In this document: positions 1 through 7,205 of the stretch, piece by piece
How the letters are laid out: every line of letters begins with the position of its first letter
How positions within the stretch are numbered: the first letter of the stretch is position 1
Assembly (NCBI GenBank): GCA_907163375.1
Contig: CAJQUW010016185.1
Span: 248,001-312,000 of the forward strand
Direction: 5' to 3'
DNA from: Prostheceraeus crozeri
Taxonomy: Eukaryota > Platyhelminthes > Polycladida > Euryleptidae
DNA length: 64,000 nt
Notes under the pieces: generated by a model
What the model was told of the DNA's origin: nothing
Database searches by the model: none
The model's input: the letters and a program-made list of their open reading frames with translations, nothing else
Translations under genes and position numbers: made by a program

Positions 1-350
1 TAAGTATAATCATCATTGTGTGGAGTAAATTGGGCAATATGTTTACACGCTTTATTCAAGAAATCATATATAAACTTTTTACATGATAAGAGATCTTTCT
101 TTGGCCACTGTGGAATGTATACTCGGCAGCCCTTTTCACATTGGTAAGCAGCTGTACGTCTCATATTAATAGTCATCACCTCATGATCAAAAGTATAGAC
201 ACAGTTGCTATAAACAAGTTGAGTGACACCCACTTCCCAATTCCCATTTAGCTGTTGTGCATGATCAATGGGAGTAGAAAAGAGTGCGGCTCGATTACTA
301 GTAAATCTCTTTGTAGCCGCATTGCTAAGCAAAATATGATAAAACGACAT
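1..350 (-). CDS. Penton-like minor capsid protein, N-terminal part, runs off the window
   Basis: An open frame starts at the ATG complementary to 348-350 and stays open to base 1 (116 codons seen). The first 60 residues follow the pattern typical of the Polinton/adintovirus penton-like protein: a start of the form F.hlLSNAAT, then F.......aqqLNGNWEVGVTQLVYSN. This protein forms the fivefold vertices of the capsid in the family model. It starts 36 bp from the divergent plus-strand gene at 386, so the two must share a very short intergenic region. That region carries an ATGCAAAG motif in this gene's sense direction 22 nt before the start. The assignment rests on pattern recognition, not a search. 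Confidence 0.72.
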   Translation of the reverse strand, partial: MSFYHILLSNAATKRFTSNRAALFSTPIDHAQQLNGNWEVGVTQLVYSNCVYTFDHEVMTINMRRTAAYQCEKGCRVYIPQWPKKDLLSCKKFIYDFLNKACKHIAQFTPHNDDYT

Positions 351-372
351 TTTTATATTGCTAATCTGCAAC

Positions 373-379
373 TTTGCAT
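373..379 (-). promoter_or_regulatory. ATGCAAA motif upstream of the penton-like gene
   Basis: ATGCAAAG is read on the minus strand, 22 nt before the penton-like ATG. The same motif in the same sense orientation lies before four other genes of the element (730, 3856, 6868 and 7641). It also sits 7 nt before the plus-strand gene at 386, in the opposite sense. Confidence 0.4.
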
Positions 380-385
380 AACATC

Positions 386-742
386 ATGAAGACTTGGATT
401 TTGGACTCTCTACAATATATCAGAGTTGATCGTGATGGAAACGTACATTTCAAAAATTCTCATGGTCATACATCAAGAGGAATTACATTAACATGGCGAC
501 AATTTGTCAACCTCAATGATATCATGAGGGATTTGGAATATTTTGAAACATTAAGATTCATCTCCCTGGGTGATCAAGTTTGGCTTCAACATTACAGAAA
601 TGAAATTCAAATCTACCATTCTCATTCCGCAAACTGTTTCTCATTTCGCAAATACAATTGGGAGAAGTATAGAAGATACATACATCGCTCCATCATGACA
701 TTTATTCGTCGTGAGTTCATCGCCCTACTATGCAAATCTTAA
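386..742 (+). CDS. PC4-like candidate ssDNA-binding protein, copy 1
   Basis: Encodes 118 residues from the ATG at 386. It is clearly paralogous to the next gene: DSLQ, then N.(H/Y)FK(N/D)S, I..DL.YF, Q(I/L)YHS, F.F and WEKY.R..HRSI occur at equivalent places in both. Each protein reads as two similar halves, a run of beta-type residues ending in a helix (GITLTWRQFVNLNDIM, then CFSFRKYNWEKYRRYI). The first half resembles the beta-hairpin plus helix of the PC4/p15 ssDNA-binding fold, where a G.SL...QW..L motif precedes the helix. This is a pattern match only. The neighbouring TBP-like gene makes a transcription or replication role plausible. A conserved Polinton protein of unknown fold is the alternative. 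Confidence 0.6.
   Translation: MKTWILDSLQYIRVDRDGNVHFKNSHGHTSRGITLTWRQFVNLNDIMRDLEYFETLRFISLGDQVWLQHYRNEIQIYHSHSANCFSFRKYNWEKYRRYIHRSIMTFIRREFIALLCKS
730..736 (+). promoter_or_regulatory. ATGCAAA motif upstream of PC4-like copy 2
   Basis: ATGCAAAT lies on the plus strand, 28 nt before the ATG at 765, in the gene's sense direction. It overlaps the last codons of copy 1, so its conservation there could be coincidental. Confidence 0.35.
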
Positions 743-764
743 TCAGACATGACTATCACGCACC

Positions 765-1415
765 ATGAGTTGGAAATTAGATTCCCTACAACGTATTGAA
801 ACGGATCATGATCGAAACGTCTATTTCAAAGATTCAACTGGAAATGTGAGAAGAGAGTTTGCTTTATCTTATCGCCATTTTCAATCTCTACATCATATCA
901 TGAAGGATTTGAAATACTTCTATATGAAAAGACATTCACGTATTGGAAATCGCATCTGGTTGCGCGTCAACAATCGGCGAATTCAACTCTATCATTCCCA
1001 ACTTCATACTAACTTCACATTTCATCAAGGTAGTTGGGAAAAGTATAAAAGGAAGGTACATCGCTCAATTTACTCATTCTTTCATCATGAAGCGCCATCG
1101 CTACACCATCGTCAACATTCTCCGTCGCTTCAGACTCTACACCAAAATCGATCTCACAACATTACACCAACAGCTTCCAAACAGCAAGTATTACCCGGGT
1201 CGTCCTCAAATGTTAGTGGTGAAGATGAACAATTCACGGAATCTTCAACTCTTCCCAAATGGGACTGTACAGATTCTCGGCGCCCTTTCTCATTCATCGG
1301 CGCAGTCAATGCGCTTAGAGCTACAAAGACTACTACGTCGGATATGGAAGAGGGAGAGGTGTGTGATGTCGAATCTGACTGTGGACAATATGGTGATCTC
1401 TACTCAATTGAGTGA
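765..1415 (+). CDS. PC4-like candidate ssDNA-binding protein, copy 2, with long C-terminal tail
   Basis: 216 residues from the ATG at 765, 22 nt after copy 1. The first 107 residues align end to end with copy 1 (DSLQRIETDHDRNVYFKDS, FALSYRHFQSL, WEKYKRKVHRSIYSF), so the pair arose by tandem duplication. The remaining 109 residues are Ser/Thr-rich with an acidic end and have no counterpart in copy 1. From 1087 onward the same DNA encodes the TBP-like protein in another frame, so the tail may be a by-product of that constraint or a true overprinted extension. The N-terminal half shows the G/hydrophobic-then-helix pattern of PC4-type folds. Function is inferred, not shown. Confidence 0.6.
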   Translation: MSWKLDSLQRIETDHDRNVYFKDSTGNVRREFALSYRHFQSLHHIMKDLKYFYMKRHSRIGNRIWLRVNNRRIQLYHSQLHTNFTFHQGSWEKYKRKVHRSIYSFFHHEAPSLHHRQHSPSLQTLHQNRSHNITPTASKQQVLPGSSSNVSGEDEQFTESSTLPKWDCTDSRRPFSFIGAVNALRATKTTTSDMEEGEVCDVESDCGQYGDLYSIE

Positions 1416-1631
1416 CAGTCTATCATTTTTGAAGATTCGTACCAGCAGTTACAGTTTGTGTTATGAACCCGAACTTTTTCTGCAGCTCTCATTAGTTGTT
1501 GGTTACCTGTGCATGTGGCAATCTTTCATAATAGTAAAGTGATCATTACTGGACTAAAATCTCATGTACAAGCAAATATGATCCTAGACTATCTCATTGA
1601 GTATGTACGTACCCAGCGGATTGTAAAATAA
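1087..1631 (+). CDS. TATA-binding-protein-like (TBP core) protein, one frameshift
   Basis: From ATG 1087 the frame encodes the first TBP lobe: KIDL...L (residues 20-26), KYYPGR (34-39), then R..L.LFPNGTV..LGA.S (51-68), matching the canonical K.DLK..AL, EYNPKR and TALIFSSGKMV.TGAKS blocks. The second lobe starts with LTVDNMV and reaches YEPELF (126-131), identical to the signature in eukaryotic TBPs. At a T5 run (1475-1479) the homology moves to the -1 frame and continues through VAIFHNSKVIITGLKS to TAA 1629-1631. The joined length, about 181 residues, equals a TBP core. Of the four DNA-intercalating phenylalanines, three positions keep F and the first (KRF in TBPs) reads GRP. It overlaps the tail of the preceding gene. 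The break may be a mutation, an assembly error or programmed slippage. Confidence 0.85.
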
Positions 1632-1632
1632 A
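1627..1632 (+). terminator. AATAAA polyadenylation signal of the plus-strand genes
   Basis: AATAAA overlaps the TAA stop of the TBP-like gene. It lies 25 bp from the opposing signal of the minus-strand protease gene. Confidence 0.6.
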
Positions 1633-1656
1633 AAACAATTTTTCCAACATGATGTT

Positions 1657-1662
1657 TTTATT
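1657..1662 (-). terminator. AATAAA polyadenylation signal of the protease transcript
   Basis: The complement of TTTATT gives AATAAA on the minus strand, overlapping the TAA stop of the protease (1658-1660). Two convergent transcripts therefore end within about 35 bp. Confidence 0.6.
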
Positions 1663-2119
1663 TCAAATCATGATAGAACTTACAAATCATTTTTTCATTA
1701 GAGGATGGATTACATGAAAAGTTTTGAATAACAGATGCAAATCGAGATACATGTAAACGTCTTAAGATGAAGTACAGTACAAAAGCACCACACGTTGATG
1801 AAAGTGGATGTTGTAGTATGCGTTCATTTCGCTGATATTGACGCGTATGTTTTCTCAACCACTGCTGTGTTGGTATATTTGGAGGTTGAGCAAGAGAGTC
1901 AAATAGTTCACCACGTCGGTCTTCTCCAATAAAGATCGCTTTCCAATGCTCACCGCCTAAATTCTGCGAATGAGTGTTTAGTACAATAAAGATGGGATAG
2001 TGATTTACTGCAGGTGGTAAGGTATCGAGTGAATAGACATTATCGAAAGCTTTCAACGTCGCTTCGTCTGCATTACGCTGCACTTTAGTCTTAATATCGT
2101 CAGCAGTCAACCAACTCAT
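1658..2119 (-). CDS. Adenain-like cysteine protease (maturation protease)
   Basis: 153 residues, the usual size of Polinton/adintovirus proteases. It carries the adenain order of catalytic residues: His58 in GGEHWKA, Asp74 in LFDSL, Gln103 and Cys110 in SSTCGAFVLYF. Family members cleave capsid and core precursors during virion maturation in the nucleus. The ATG overlaps the stop of the capsid gene by one base (TAATG), an arrangement known from termination-reinitiation. An AATAAA signal overlaps its own stop. All key residues are present, so the protein could be active. Last gene of the capsid-protease group. Confidence 0.88.
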   Translation of the reverse strand: MSWLTADDIKTKVQRNADEATLKAFDNVYSLDTLPPAVNHYPIFIVLNTHSQNLGGEHWKAIFIGEDRRGELFDSLAQPPNIPTQQWLRKHTRQYQRNERILQHPLSSTCGAFVLYFILRRLHVSRFASVIQNFSCNPSSNEKMICKFYHDLK

Positions 2120-3396
2120 TAACGATTATACTGAAGAATTACGTCACGATACTTTGTAATTTCAATATTTGAATCGAAGACTGCATAAATTAATACATTG
2201 ATCGTCTCAGGTAGTGTTCTTTTGAACGTTAAATCCAAACGAATATTATGAGGCACGTTCGCTTGACGATAGGGTGCACTAATATCGCTGTCAGCAGTCA
2301 AATCAAATGCATAAATAGTATATCCACTCTTAAACTCTTTCATAGTCAGTCCGTTGGTGTCATCCGTATTGTAAAAGCCAAAAACATCCATAAAATCAAC
2401 ATAACTGCGCATAAATTGATCTGAAGCAAAATCTGGTTTGTAGGGTGGACCAGGATGACTCACACCATTTACACGTAAAGCAATTTCACTTAAATGATTG
2501 TGTTTAAAATTGAAAGGATTCTTCTTTATATTACCATTAAATGCATCATTTTCAACCATTGCCACCATGAGGAGCTTCGGTGCTTCCGATGGAAAGAGGC
2601 CATCTTTCATGAAACTCTTTTGATCTTTCGGAATTGTAAAGGTGAGAAGCTTTGTATGCTGAATGGGGTAAATGGCATTTTGGCGGTTAAGGCCTTCAGC
2701 ATGCCCTCTAATGACACTTGGATTCGGTACTACTCGACGAATGTAAAGTGCAATATCTTCCACATGAATTCTAAAATTGTCAACTTTAGCAAATGCATTC
2801 AGCGCAAATTCAGGCTTATTCAATGTCAGCTTGAGTCGCATGCTGGTATTACACAGTAAAAACTTTGACTGTCTAAAGAAGTCTAAATTCAGCGGACCAT
2901 ATAGCTGACATACTCTACTATCTTTAATCATAGCAGATCGCTTTACAAAGCCACTGTTTGTTTCAACATCAAATTTTCCTGCTTCATCTCTGTACCATCC
3001 CATGGCTTCCATATGACTTTTTTGTGCTGCTGGATGAAACTGTGATACATGATTGAAATATGATTTATAGGGATAATCGCTTTGACCACCTTCCACTTGC
3101 TGCTCTCCAATCGTTAGAGAAACATCACGAAGTAATGTAGTCAATGGTAAATTGTTCAGTCCAACTTTATGTGCATCGTCAATAGCAGTTCCATCTGCTT
3201 GCTGAATTCTAAACCTCAAATCAAGCATCGCATAACTCAAATCTATGTAGTCATCACTACCACCAGGAATAGCAAATTCAATGGGGCCAGCATTCTCAGC
3301 TGTTCGAGGATGATAATCTACAATACTTGAACTAAGAATATCTGTCTGTATGGCTTGTTGATCGAACTAACAAAAACCGGAAGTTTTACACTCCAT
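2119..3396 (-). CDS. Major-capsid-like protein (F54H12.2-like), early in-frame stop
   Basis: The frame is open from 3366 down to 2119 (415 codons), with in-frame DNA continuing to an ATG at 3394-3396 after a TAG at 3367-3369. Near the N-terminus the pattern PIEF.IPG..DDYIDLSYAML matches the hallmark of the invertebrate F54H12.2 family, the Polinton/adintovirus major capsid (double jelly-roll) candidate. Further blocks are DLTF near the end and a conserved central SMRLKL. Homology begins upstream of the first internal ATG, so translation must start earlier than that. The TAG interrupts the short N-terminal arm. Possible explanations are a nonsense mutation, readthrough or an alternative start. 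The start is 3 bp after the stop of the pX-like gene, and its stop overlaps the protease ATG. Confidence 0.8.
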
Positions 3397-3398
3397 GA

Positions 3399-3824
3399 TT
3401 AGAAGTTATAGCAGCGTCGTCGTTTAGCGCCTGATGAATGATTAGAGCCTCTGCGACGTTTGCGTGAATGCCTTTTGACTGAAGATCGCACCTTATTCAT
3501 TCGTTTAGGTGATTTCTTTCCTTGAGTAACACCAGCAATGGTCTGCTTCAATGTTTTTAAACCGCGTTCCTTCCCACGATTCAACAAACTGCTCTTAAAA
3601 CTTCTACCTCTGGAAAGATCACTAGCAACATCACCAGCAAAGCCAACGGCATTACTTAAAACATTTCGTTTTAAAGATCTACCGACATTGGATATGAGAG
3701 GTGCTACAACAGATTTCAGTGCACCAAGTATGCTACCTCCACGTTGGCGGCGAGCACCGATGTAAATTTGTCCTCCGCCACTTACATAGGAGGGTCGTGA
3801 ATAAAATGAGGCAGTTGGATTCAT
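3399..3824 (-). CDS. Small basic glycine-rich core protein (adenovirus pX/pVII-like in character)
   Basis: 141 residues beginning MNPTASFYSRPSYVSGGGQ. A Gly/Arg N-terminal segment (GARRQRGGSILGAL), a middle hydrophobic-to-basic part and a very basic tail (KRHSRKRRRGS, AKRRRC) suggest DNA condensation in the virion and nuclear targeting. GG dipeptides could be adenain sites, but I cannot verify that. It opens the pX-capsid-protease group; an ATGCAAAG motif lies 31 nt before its ATG in the sense direction. Similar small basic proteins sit beside the capsid gene in other Polintons. The sequence itself is low in information, so the family call is tentative. Confidence 0.6.
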   Translation of the reverse strand: MNPTASFYSRPSYVSGGGQIYIGARRQRGGSILGALKSVVAPLISNVGRSLKRNVLSNAVGFAGDVASDLSRGRSFKSSLLNRGKERGLKTLKQTIAGVTQGKKSPKRMNKVRSSVKRHSRKRRRGSNHSSGAKRRRCYNF

Positions 3825-3855
3825 AGCTCAAACCCTAAACATTGTTAGTTACAAC

Positions 3856-3862
3856 TTTGCAT
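3856..3862 (-). promoter_or_regulatory. ATGCAAA motif upstream of the pX-like/capsid/protease group
   Basis: ATGCAAAGTT on the minus strand, 31 nt before the ATG at 3824. Its ten bases are identical to those before the penton-like gene. Confidence 0.45.
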
Positions 3863-3865
3863 GAA

Positions 3866-5086
3866 TCACTGTCGATCACTTAGATGAAAGATGTCGGCAC
3901 GACGCATCCAAGAGTTCATACTTGAAGGATAACCAGTCCATTTAACAAGACACCATTCTTCACCTTGCCGTTTTTTACATCGAATGATTTTCTCTACCAA
4001 ATATGTTTCACTTTCAGTGACTACCTCAATCTCATCGCGGTAAAAGCTACCCTCAATTTCTTCATTATCGTAATCTTTCAACTTGTAGGTGGTCGGAGAG
4101 TCTTTTTGATTAATCCTTGATACTGTAAATACCTCCTCTGTCCAATTCGGAAGGTACCCTTTAGCAAAAACACTTTTCACTTTTGAGATACGAACTTTAT
4201 CGCCAATTTTCACATCACTTTTCACATGAGTGCGTTTACGTTGGAATGATTCGCGCACTTTATCTACATTGTCAGCATTTACATCTACTGGTCTGAGTCC
4301 AATAGAACGATGGATAGAGTGATTGTAGGCATGGAGTGTATCTTGTAGAACCTTTGTCCAATTTTGTGTCAAGTTGGCAGTAAAATGTCGCCACAAGCGA
4401 TTTTTTAATGTGCGATTAAAACGTTCAACGAGTGCAGCTTTATAAGCGCTCTTTACACTAAACAACTCAATGTCATGGCTCTCAAATAATCTTGTCACAT
4501 GCTGATTTTCAAACTCTTTTCCTTGATCACTCTGAATTCTTTTTGGAATGCGACCTTCTCGAAAAATTGTTTGGAATGCTTTTGCTACTCCTTTCCCTTC
4601 TTTAGTTTTTAAAGGTTGAGCCCACGCATAACGCGAGAAAATATCAATGACGGTTAAAATAAAATTATTGCCCGAGTTATGTTTTGAAATGGAGGCAACA
4701 TCGCACAAATCTGCTTGCCACTGTTCATCGATGTCATGAACAATATAATGGCGGGTGTGGTACTTCTTTTTCGCTTGTTTGTGGAGTGTATAGGTAGCCT
4801 GACCCTTTAACCATCGTTTCACTTGTGATTGTGGAAGACCACTCGCTTTTGATAATTTCTTGATAGATGCAAATCCTGCCGGATGTTTTACATCATAATA
4901 GATTGACTTCAAACGTTCAGTCGATGACGGCTGACTCTTTTTCCTCCTTCTCATCTTTTTTCTTTCTTGCCTTTCTACATTTACAACAACTGCAGCATTT
5001 AGCTTTAGCGGTTTTGCGATCGTGTTCACATTGCTTAGGGGTTTCATTATGAGAGCTGGCGCAGCAAGTGCAAGTGACAACGACAT
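3866..5086 (-). CDS. Retroviral-type (rve) integrase with C-terminal chromodomain
   Basis: 406 residues. The zinc-binding/HTH-like N-terminal part includes IYYDVKHPAGF and LPQSQVKRWL, typical of Polinton integrases. The catalytic core carries D126 (WQADL), D187 (QSDQGKEFEN) and E221 (LVERFNRTLKNR). A chromodomain ends the protein (YLVEKIIR, EEWCLVKWTGY, NSWMR). The enzyme would insert the linear element DNA into the host genome; the chromodomain probably reads histone marks. The first 45 or so residues overlap the Cys-rich ORF in another frame and lack homology that I can see, so the true start may be an internal ATG such as that at residue 45. No broken codon is visible and the enzyme may be intact. 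Confidence 0.9.
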   Translation of the reverse strand: MSLSLALAAPALIMKPLSNVNTIAKPLKLNAAVVVNVERQERKKMRRRKKSQPSSTERLKSIYYDVKHPAGFASIKKLSKASGLPQSQVKRWLKGQATYTLHKQAKKKYHTRHYIVHDIDEQWQADLCDVASISKHNSGNNFILTVIDIFSRYAWAQPLKTKEGKGVAKAFQTIFREGRIPKRIQSDQGKEFENQHVTRLFESHDIELFSVKSAYKAALVERFNRTLKNRLWRHFTANLTQNWTKVLQDTLHAYNHSIHRSIGLRPVDVNADNVDKVRESFQRKRTHVKSDVKIGDKVRISKVKSVFAKGYLPNWTEEVFTVSRINQKDSPTTYKLKDYDNEEIEGSFYRDEIEVVTESETYLVEKIIRCKKRQGEEWCLVKWTGYPSSMNSWMRRADIFHLSDRQ

Positions 5087-5132
5087 TCACCTCTGGCGGC
5101 TCATTACATGGCAAGCAACACATCTGCTTCAT
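4917..5132 (-). CDS. Cys-rich small protein overlapping the integrase N-terminus
   Basis: 71 residues with CCLPC, CTCC, CEH and KCCSCCKC clusters, then a Lys/Glu-rich tail, suggesting a compact zinc-binding protein. The ATG is separated by one base from the TAA of the preceding gene (TAATATG), which supports real use. It shares about 170 bases with the annotated integrase start in another frame; possibly only one of the two is translated there, or the two are joined by splicing. No homologue recognised. Confidence 0.5.
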   Translation of the reverse strand: MKQMCCLPCNEPPEVNVVVTCTCCASSHNETPKQCEHDRKTAKAKCCSCCKCRKARKKKDEKEEKESAVID

Positions 5133-5133
5133 A

Positions 5134-5826
5134 TTAATAGTCTGAGAACATGTATTTCCTAGGAGGAGCTGTTTTACGTTTTCCTTTTACCAGTTTTAGT
5201 GGCGATGTAGATCTACGTCGAGTTCTTCCTCTTGTTTGCTTAGTGAGTGTGGGAGGGGATGTAGCAGGTGACGTCTTAAACCAATTTGTTGGCATTTTCA
5301 TCGCCTGAAGCATTGGAGTAGTAGCCACTGTTGAATCAAGTTCTTTCAATGTCTCATTATTTAAAGCAAATTTTGGCACATTATGCTTTTTCAATAGTTT
5401 AAGAAAGTATGACCAACCAGGTGGAACATAGCCCTGACGGCGCTTTCTACGTGTCGCATACTGAATCAAGTCTTCATAACGTGAAGCATCAATCACTTTA
5501 TTTTCATCTGTAATGATTTCTCCTCTATCATTTACATTGAGATGGGGTTCAATACTGTTGAAAAGAGATATGGCATGTGCGCGAGATGCTAAAGGTGTAG
5601 CAGTCGATACAGAGTCACGCATCTTATTCTTCAAGTTTTTCAATTGCTCAACAGTTTCCAATTGTAATAATACAGCACGATGTGGATCTTTGATGTGAAC
5701 ATTTTGCTGATAATCTATTTCTTTCCTATACATTTGATTTGCAAGAGGTTGCTTTACTTGCTGCATGGCAGTCAATTGTACATATTCATCCTGAGGAATA
5801 ACAATCATGCGAGAATAAGAACTCAT
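5134..5826 (-). CDS. Conserved-looking Polinton protein of unknown function, basic C-terminus
   Basis: 230 residues beginning MSSYSRMIVIPQDEY. It has helix-forming Gln/Leu-rich segments (AVLLQLETVEQLKNLKNK), a GYVPPGWSYFLKLLKKHNVP block in the second half and a strongly basic Ser/Thr/Pro-rich tail ending MFSDY. Proteins of this general form occur between the ATPase and integrase in related elements as I remember them, but I cannot name the function. The ATG overlaps the ATPase stop (ATGA). The basic tail would suit nucleic acid binding or a core role. Fully open, no sign of decay. Confidence 0.65.
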   Translation of the reverse strand: MSSYSRMIVIPQDEYVQLTAMQQVKQPLANQMYRKEIDYQQNVHIKDPHRAVLLQLETVEQLKNLKNKMRDSVSTATPLASRAHAISLFNSIEPHLNVNDRGEIITDENKVIDASRYEDLIQYATRRKRRQGYVPPGWSYFLKLLKKHNVPKFALNNETLKELDSTVATTPMLQAMKMPTNWFKTSPATSPPTLTKQTRGRTRRRSTSPLKLVKGKRKTAPPRKYMFSDY

Positions 5827-6488
5827 AGTTTGTAGATAATCATGGGAGTTTTCAAAATATCACTTCGAAATCTAAATTCTTCCGGACACTCTTGCGTAAA
5901 GTCAATGAATAAGTAACCGTATGGTTTTTCAGTAGCTGCTTGAAAAATTTCAATTAAGGCTTTTGATCCTCTGGGTGCAACTTGTCGCGCTAAAATTTCA
6001 AATTGACTTTTATCTCGCGGATTCTTGAAAATAGCATAATAGTGTGTATTCAGGTTTCGTGTACGAGCTTCTTTTCCATCAGGAAACAAATTTTGTGTAA
6101 TATAGATGATAAAACACCTTTTATGGTGTGCTGCGCGAGTGAACATATCTGTAACATCTTTTGAATTCTTACTTTCTTTTAATAAATCATCCAATACAAC
6201 AACATCATTAGACTGAAGTTTATCCACTGGAATAATTCCTTCATGTCGAATAAAGTTGCGACTTTGCAATTCCTGAAACAGCGACGGTTGATAAATACCA
6301 TAACACCAAATCACTCGATTGATAGGTTCCTTAAACAACTCAATTCTTTTATCCAATAAATTCAGCGTGAAAACAGTTTTACCTGCATGAGATGGACCTG
6401 ATACAGTCAGAACTTTATCGCATTGAAGTCTGAAATCCATTTTATTACTTTGAGACTCAACATTTGCATAATTAACGCTTAGAGCCAA
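5823..6488 (-). CDS. FtsK/HerA-superfamily DNA-packaging ATPase
   Basis: 221 residues, normal length for the Polinton/adintovirus packaging ATPase. Walker A is GPSHAGKT (residues 31-38), Walker B is VVVLDD (96-101), and a sensor-like IIYITQN follows. The A32-like family drives genome packaging into capsids. The first 17 bases overlap the preceding basic gene and the stop overlaps the next start as ATGA, so the transcript appears polycistronic. All motifs are intact. Confidence 0.9.
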   Translation of the reverse strand: MALSVNYANVESQSNKMDFRLQCDKVLTVSGPSHAGKTVFTLNLLDKRIELFKEPINRVIWCYGIYQPSLFQELQSRNFIRHEGIIPVDKLQSNDVVVLDDLLKESKNSKDVTDMFTRAAHHKRCFIIYITQNLFPDGKEARTRNLNTHYYAIFKNPRDKSQFEILARQVAPRGSKALIEIFQAATEKPYGYLFIDFTQECPEEFRFRSDILKTPMIIYKL

Positions 6489-6828
6489 AGATATTTCCCA
6501 ATAGGTTGCCCACGGCAGGAGCTATCATTGGAAGTATTGCTGAAAGGAAACCGCCCTTTTGTGTTAGAGTTTTCCTCTTTCTTTGAAGGGCGACTTTAGG
6601 ATTGGAGATGAAACGCAATTTTGTAGCATATCGCTTAAGTAACTTTCGTTGTTTTGGTGCTAATTTCTTCGTCCTCAACTTTCTCACATGAGAAATAATT
6701 TCACAAATGAATTTATCGTTAGCATGTCGTATAGCATTGTATCGCTGATTTGCTTTCATTCGTCGGAGAGCTTGAATGGCTGAAGAAAACTTTTGACTTT
6801 TACGTTTCGTCATTTTACGTTTCGCCAT
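6472..6828 (-). CDS. Small basic protein with GG-flanked amphipathic tail (pVI-like in character)
   Basis: 118 residues. A Lys/Arg-rich body (MAKRKMTKRKSQKF, RKLRTKKLAPKQRKLLKR) is followed by QKGGFLSAILPMIAPAVGN, a hydrophobic amphipathic stretch after a diglycine, then GNIFGSKR. Related elements carry a similar KGGFL-type tail; by analogy with adenovirus pVI a protease-released membrane-active helix is possible, but this is inference. It leads the ATPase group, with an ATGCAAAT motif 39 nt before its ATG. Confidence 0.6.
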   Translation of the reverse strand: MAKRKMTKRKSQKFSSAIQALRRMKANQRYNAIRHANDKFICEIISHVRKLRTKKLAPKQRKLLKRYATKLRFISNPKVALQRKRKTLTQKGGFLSAILPMIAPAVGNLLGNIFGSKR

Positions 6829-6867
6829 TTTCCGTGTTAGTCTTTGCTAAAACCTATCTTTACCACA

Positions 6868-6874
6868 TTTGCAT
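6868..6874 (-). promoter_or_regulatory. ATGCAAA motif upstream of the ATPase group
   Basis: ATGCAAATG on the minus strand, 39 nt before the ATG at 6828, in the sense direction of the five-gene group ending with the integrase. Confidence 0.45.
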
Positions 6875-6879
6875 AGGTA

Positions 6880-7203
6880 CTAACTATTGCGGCATAAGTG
6901 ACACTCGAAATGAGCAATATCACAGTGGTTACATTGGCAAAGTTGAATGCAATTACGTATGAAACAGCGTTGACAAAAAGCATGCTTACATCTCTTGAAG
7001 ATGCGCTTTTCATTTCCATCCTTTCGTTTACATACATCGCAACACATAGTTTCACCGTTACTGATGTCTATAGCAAGTCTTTTTGAAGATATGAATTTGC
7101 TAGCCTTTTCTAAATAATAGACGCATGTACAGAAGGAATATACTTCGAGAGTGAGCAGACATAGCTCGAAAACCAGTTGTGCTACAATCAAGTACCACTG
7201 CAT
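6880..7203 (-). CDS. Membrane-anchored RING-like protein
   Basis: About 107 residues from the ATG at 7203. Residues 1-30 are strongly hydrophobic (MQWYLIVAQLVFELCLLTLE) and could be a signal anchor. The C-terminal half has a RING-type metal-ligand series: CDVC, then CKHAFCQRC (C-x-H-x2-C-x2-C), then CQCNHC and CHLC. RING proteins are usually E3 ubiquitin ligases; a membrane-bound viral one could act on host surface or defence proteins, but nothing here proves that. The ATG follows the preceding stop by two bases (TGAAAATG). Confidence 0.6.
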   Translation of the reverse strand: MQWYLIVAQLVFELCLLTLEVYSFCTCVYYLEKASKFISSKRLAIDISNGETMCCDVCKRKDGNEKRIFKRCKHAFCQRCFIRNCIQLCQCNHCDIAHFECHLCRNS

Positions 7204-7205
7204 TT

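Noticed and set aside
943-1086. Upstream extension of the TBP-like frame
   Set aside because: Begins with TTG, lies in the coding region of PC4-like copy 2 and has no TBP similarity; ATG 1087 matches the fold start.
2494-2859. 121-codon plus-strand ORF opposite the capsid gene
   Set aside because: Shadow of a gene with clear homology; no start context or resemblance of its own.
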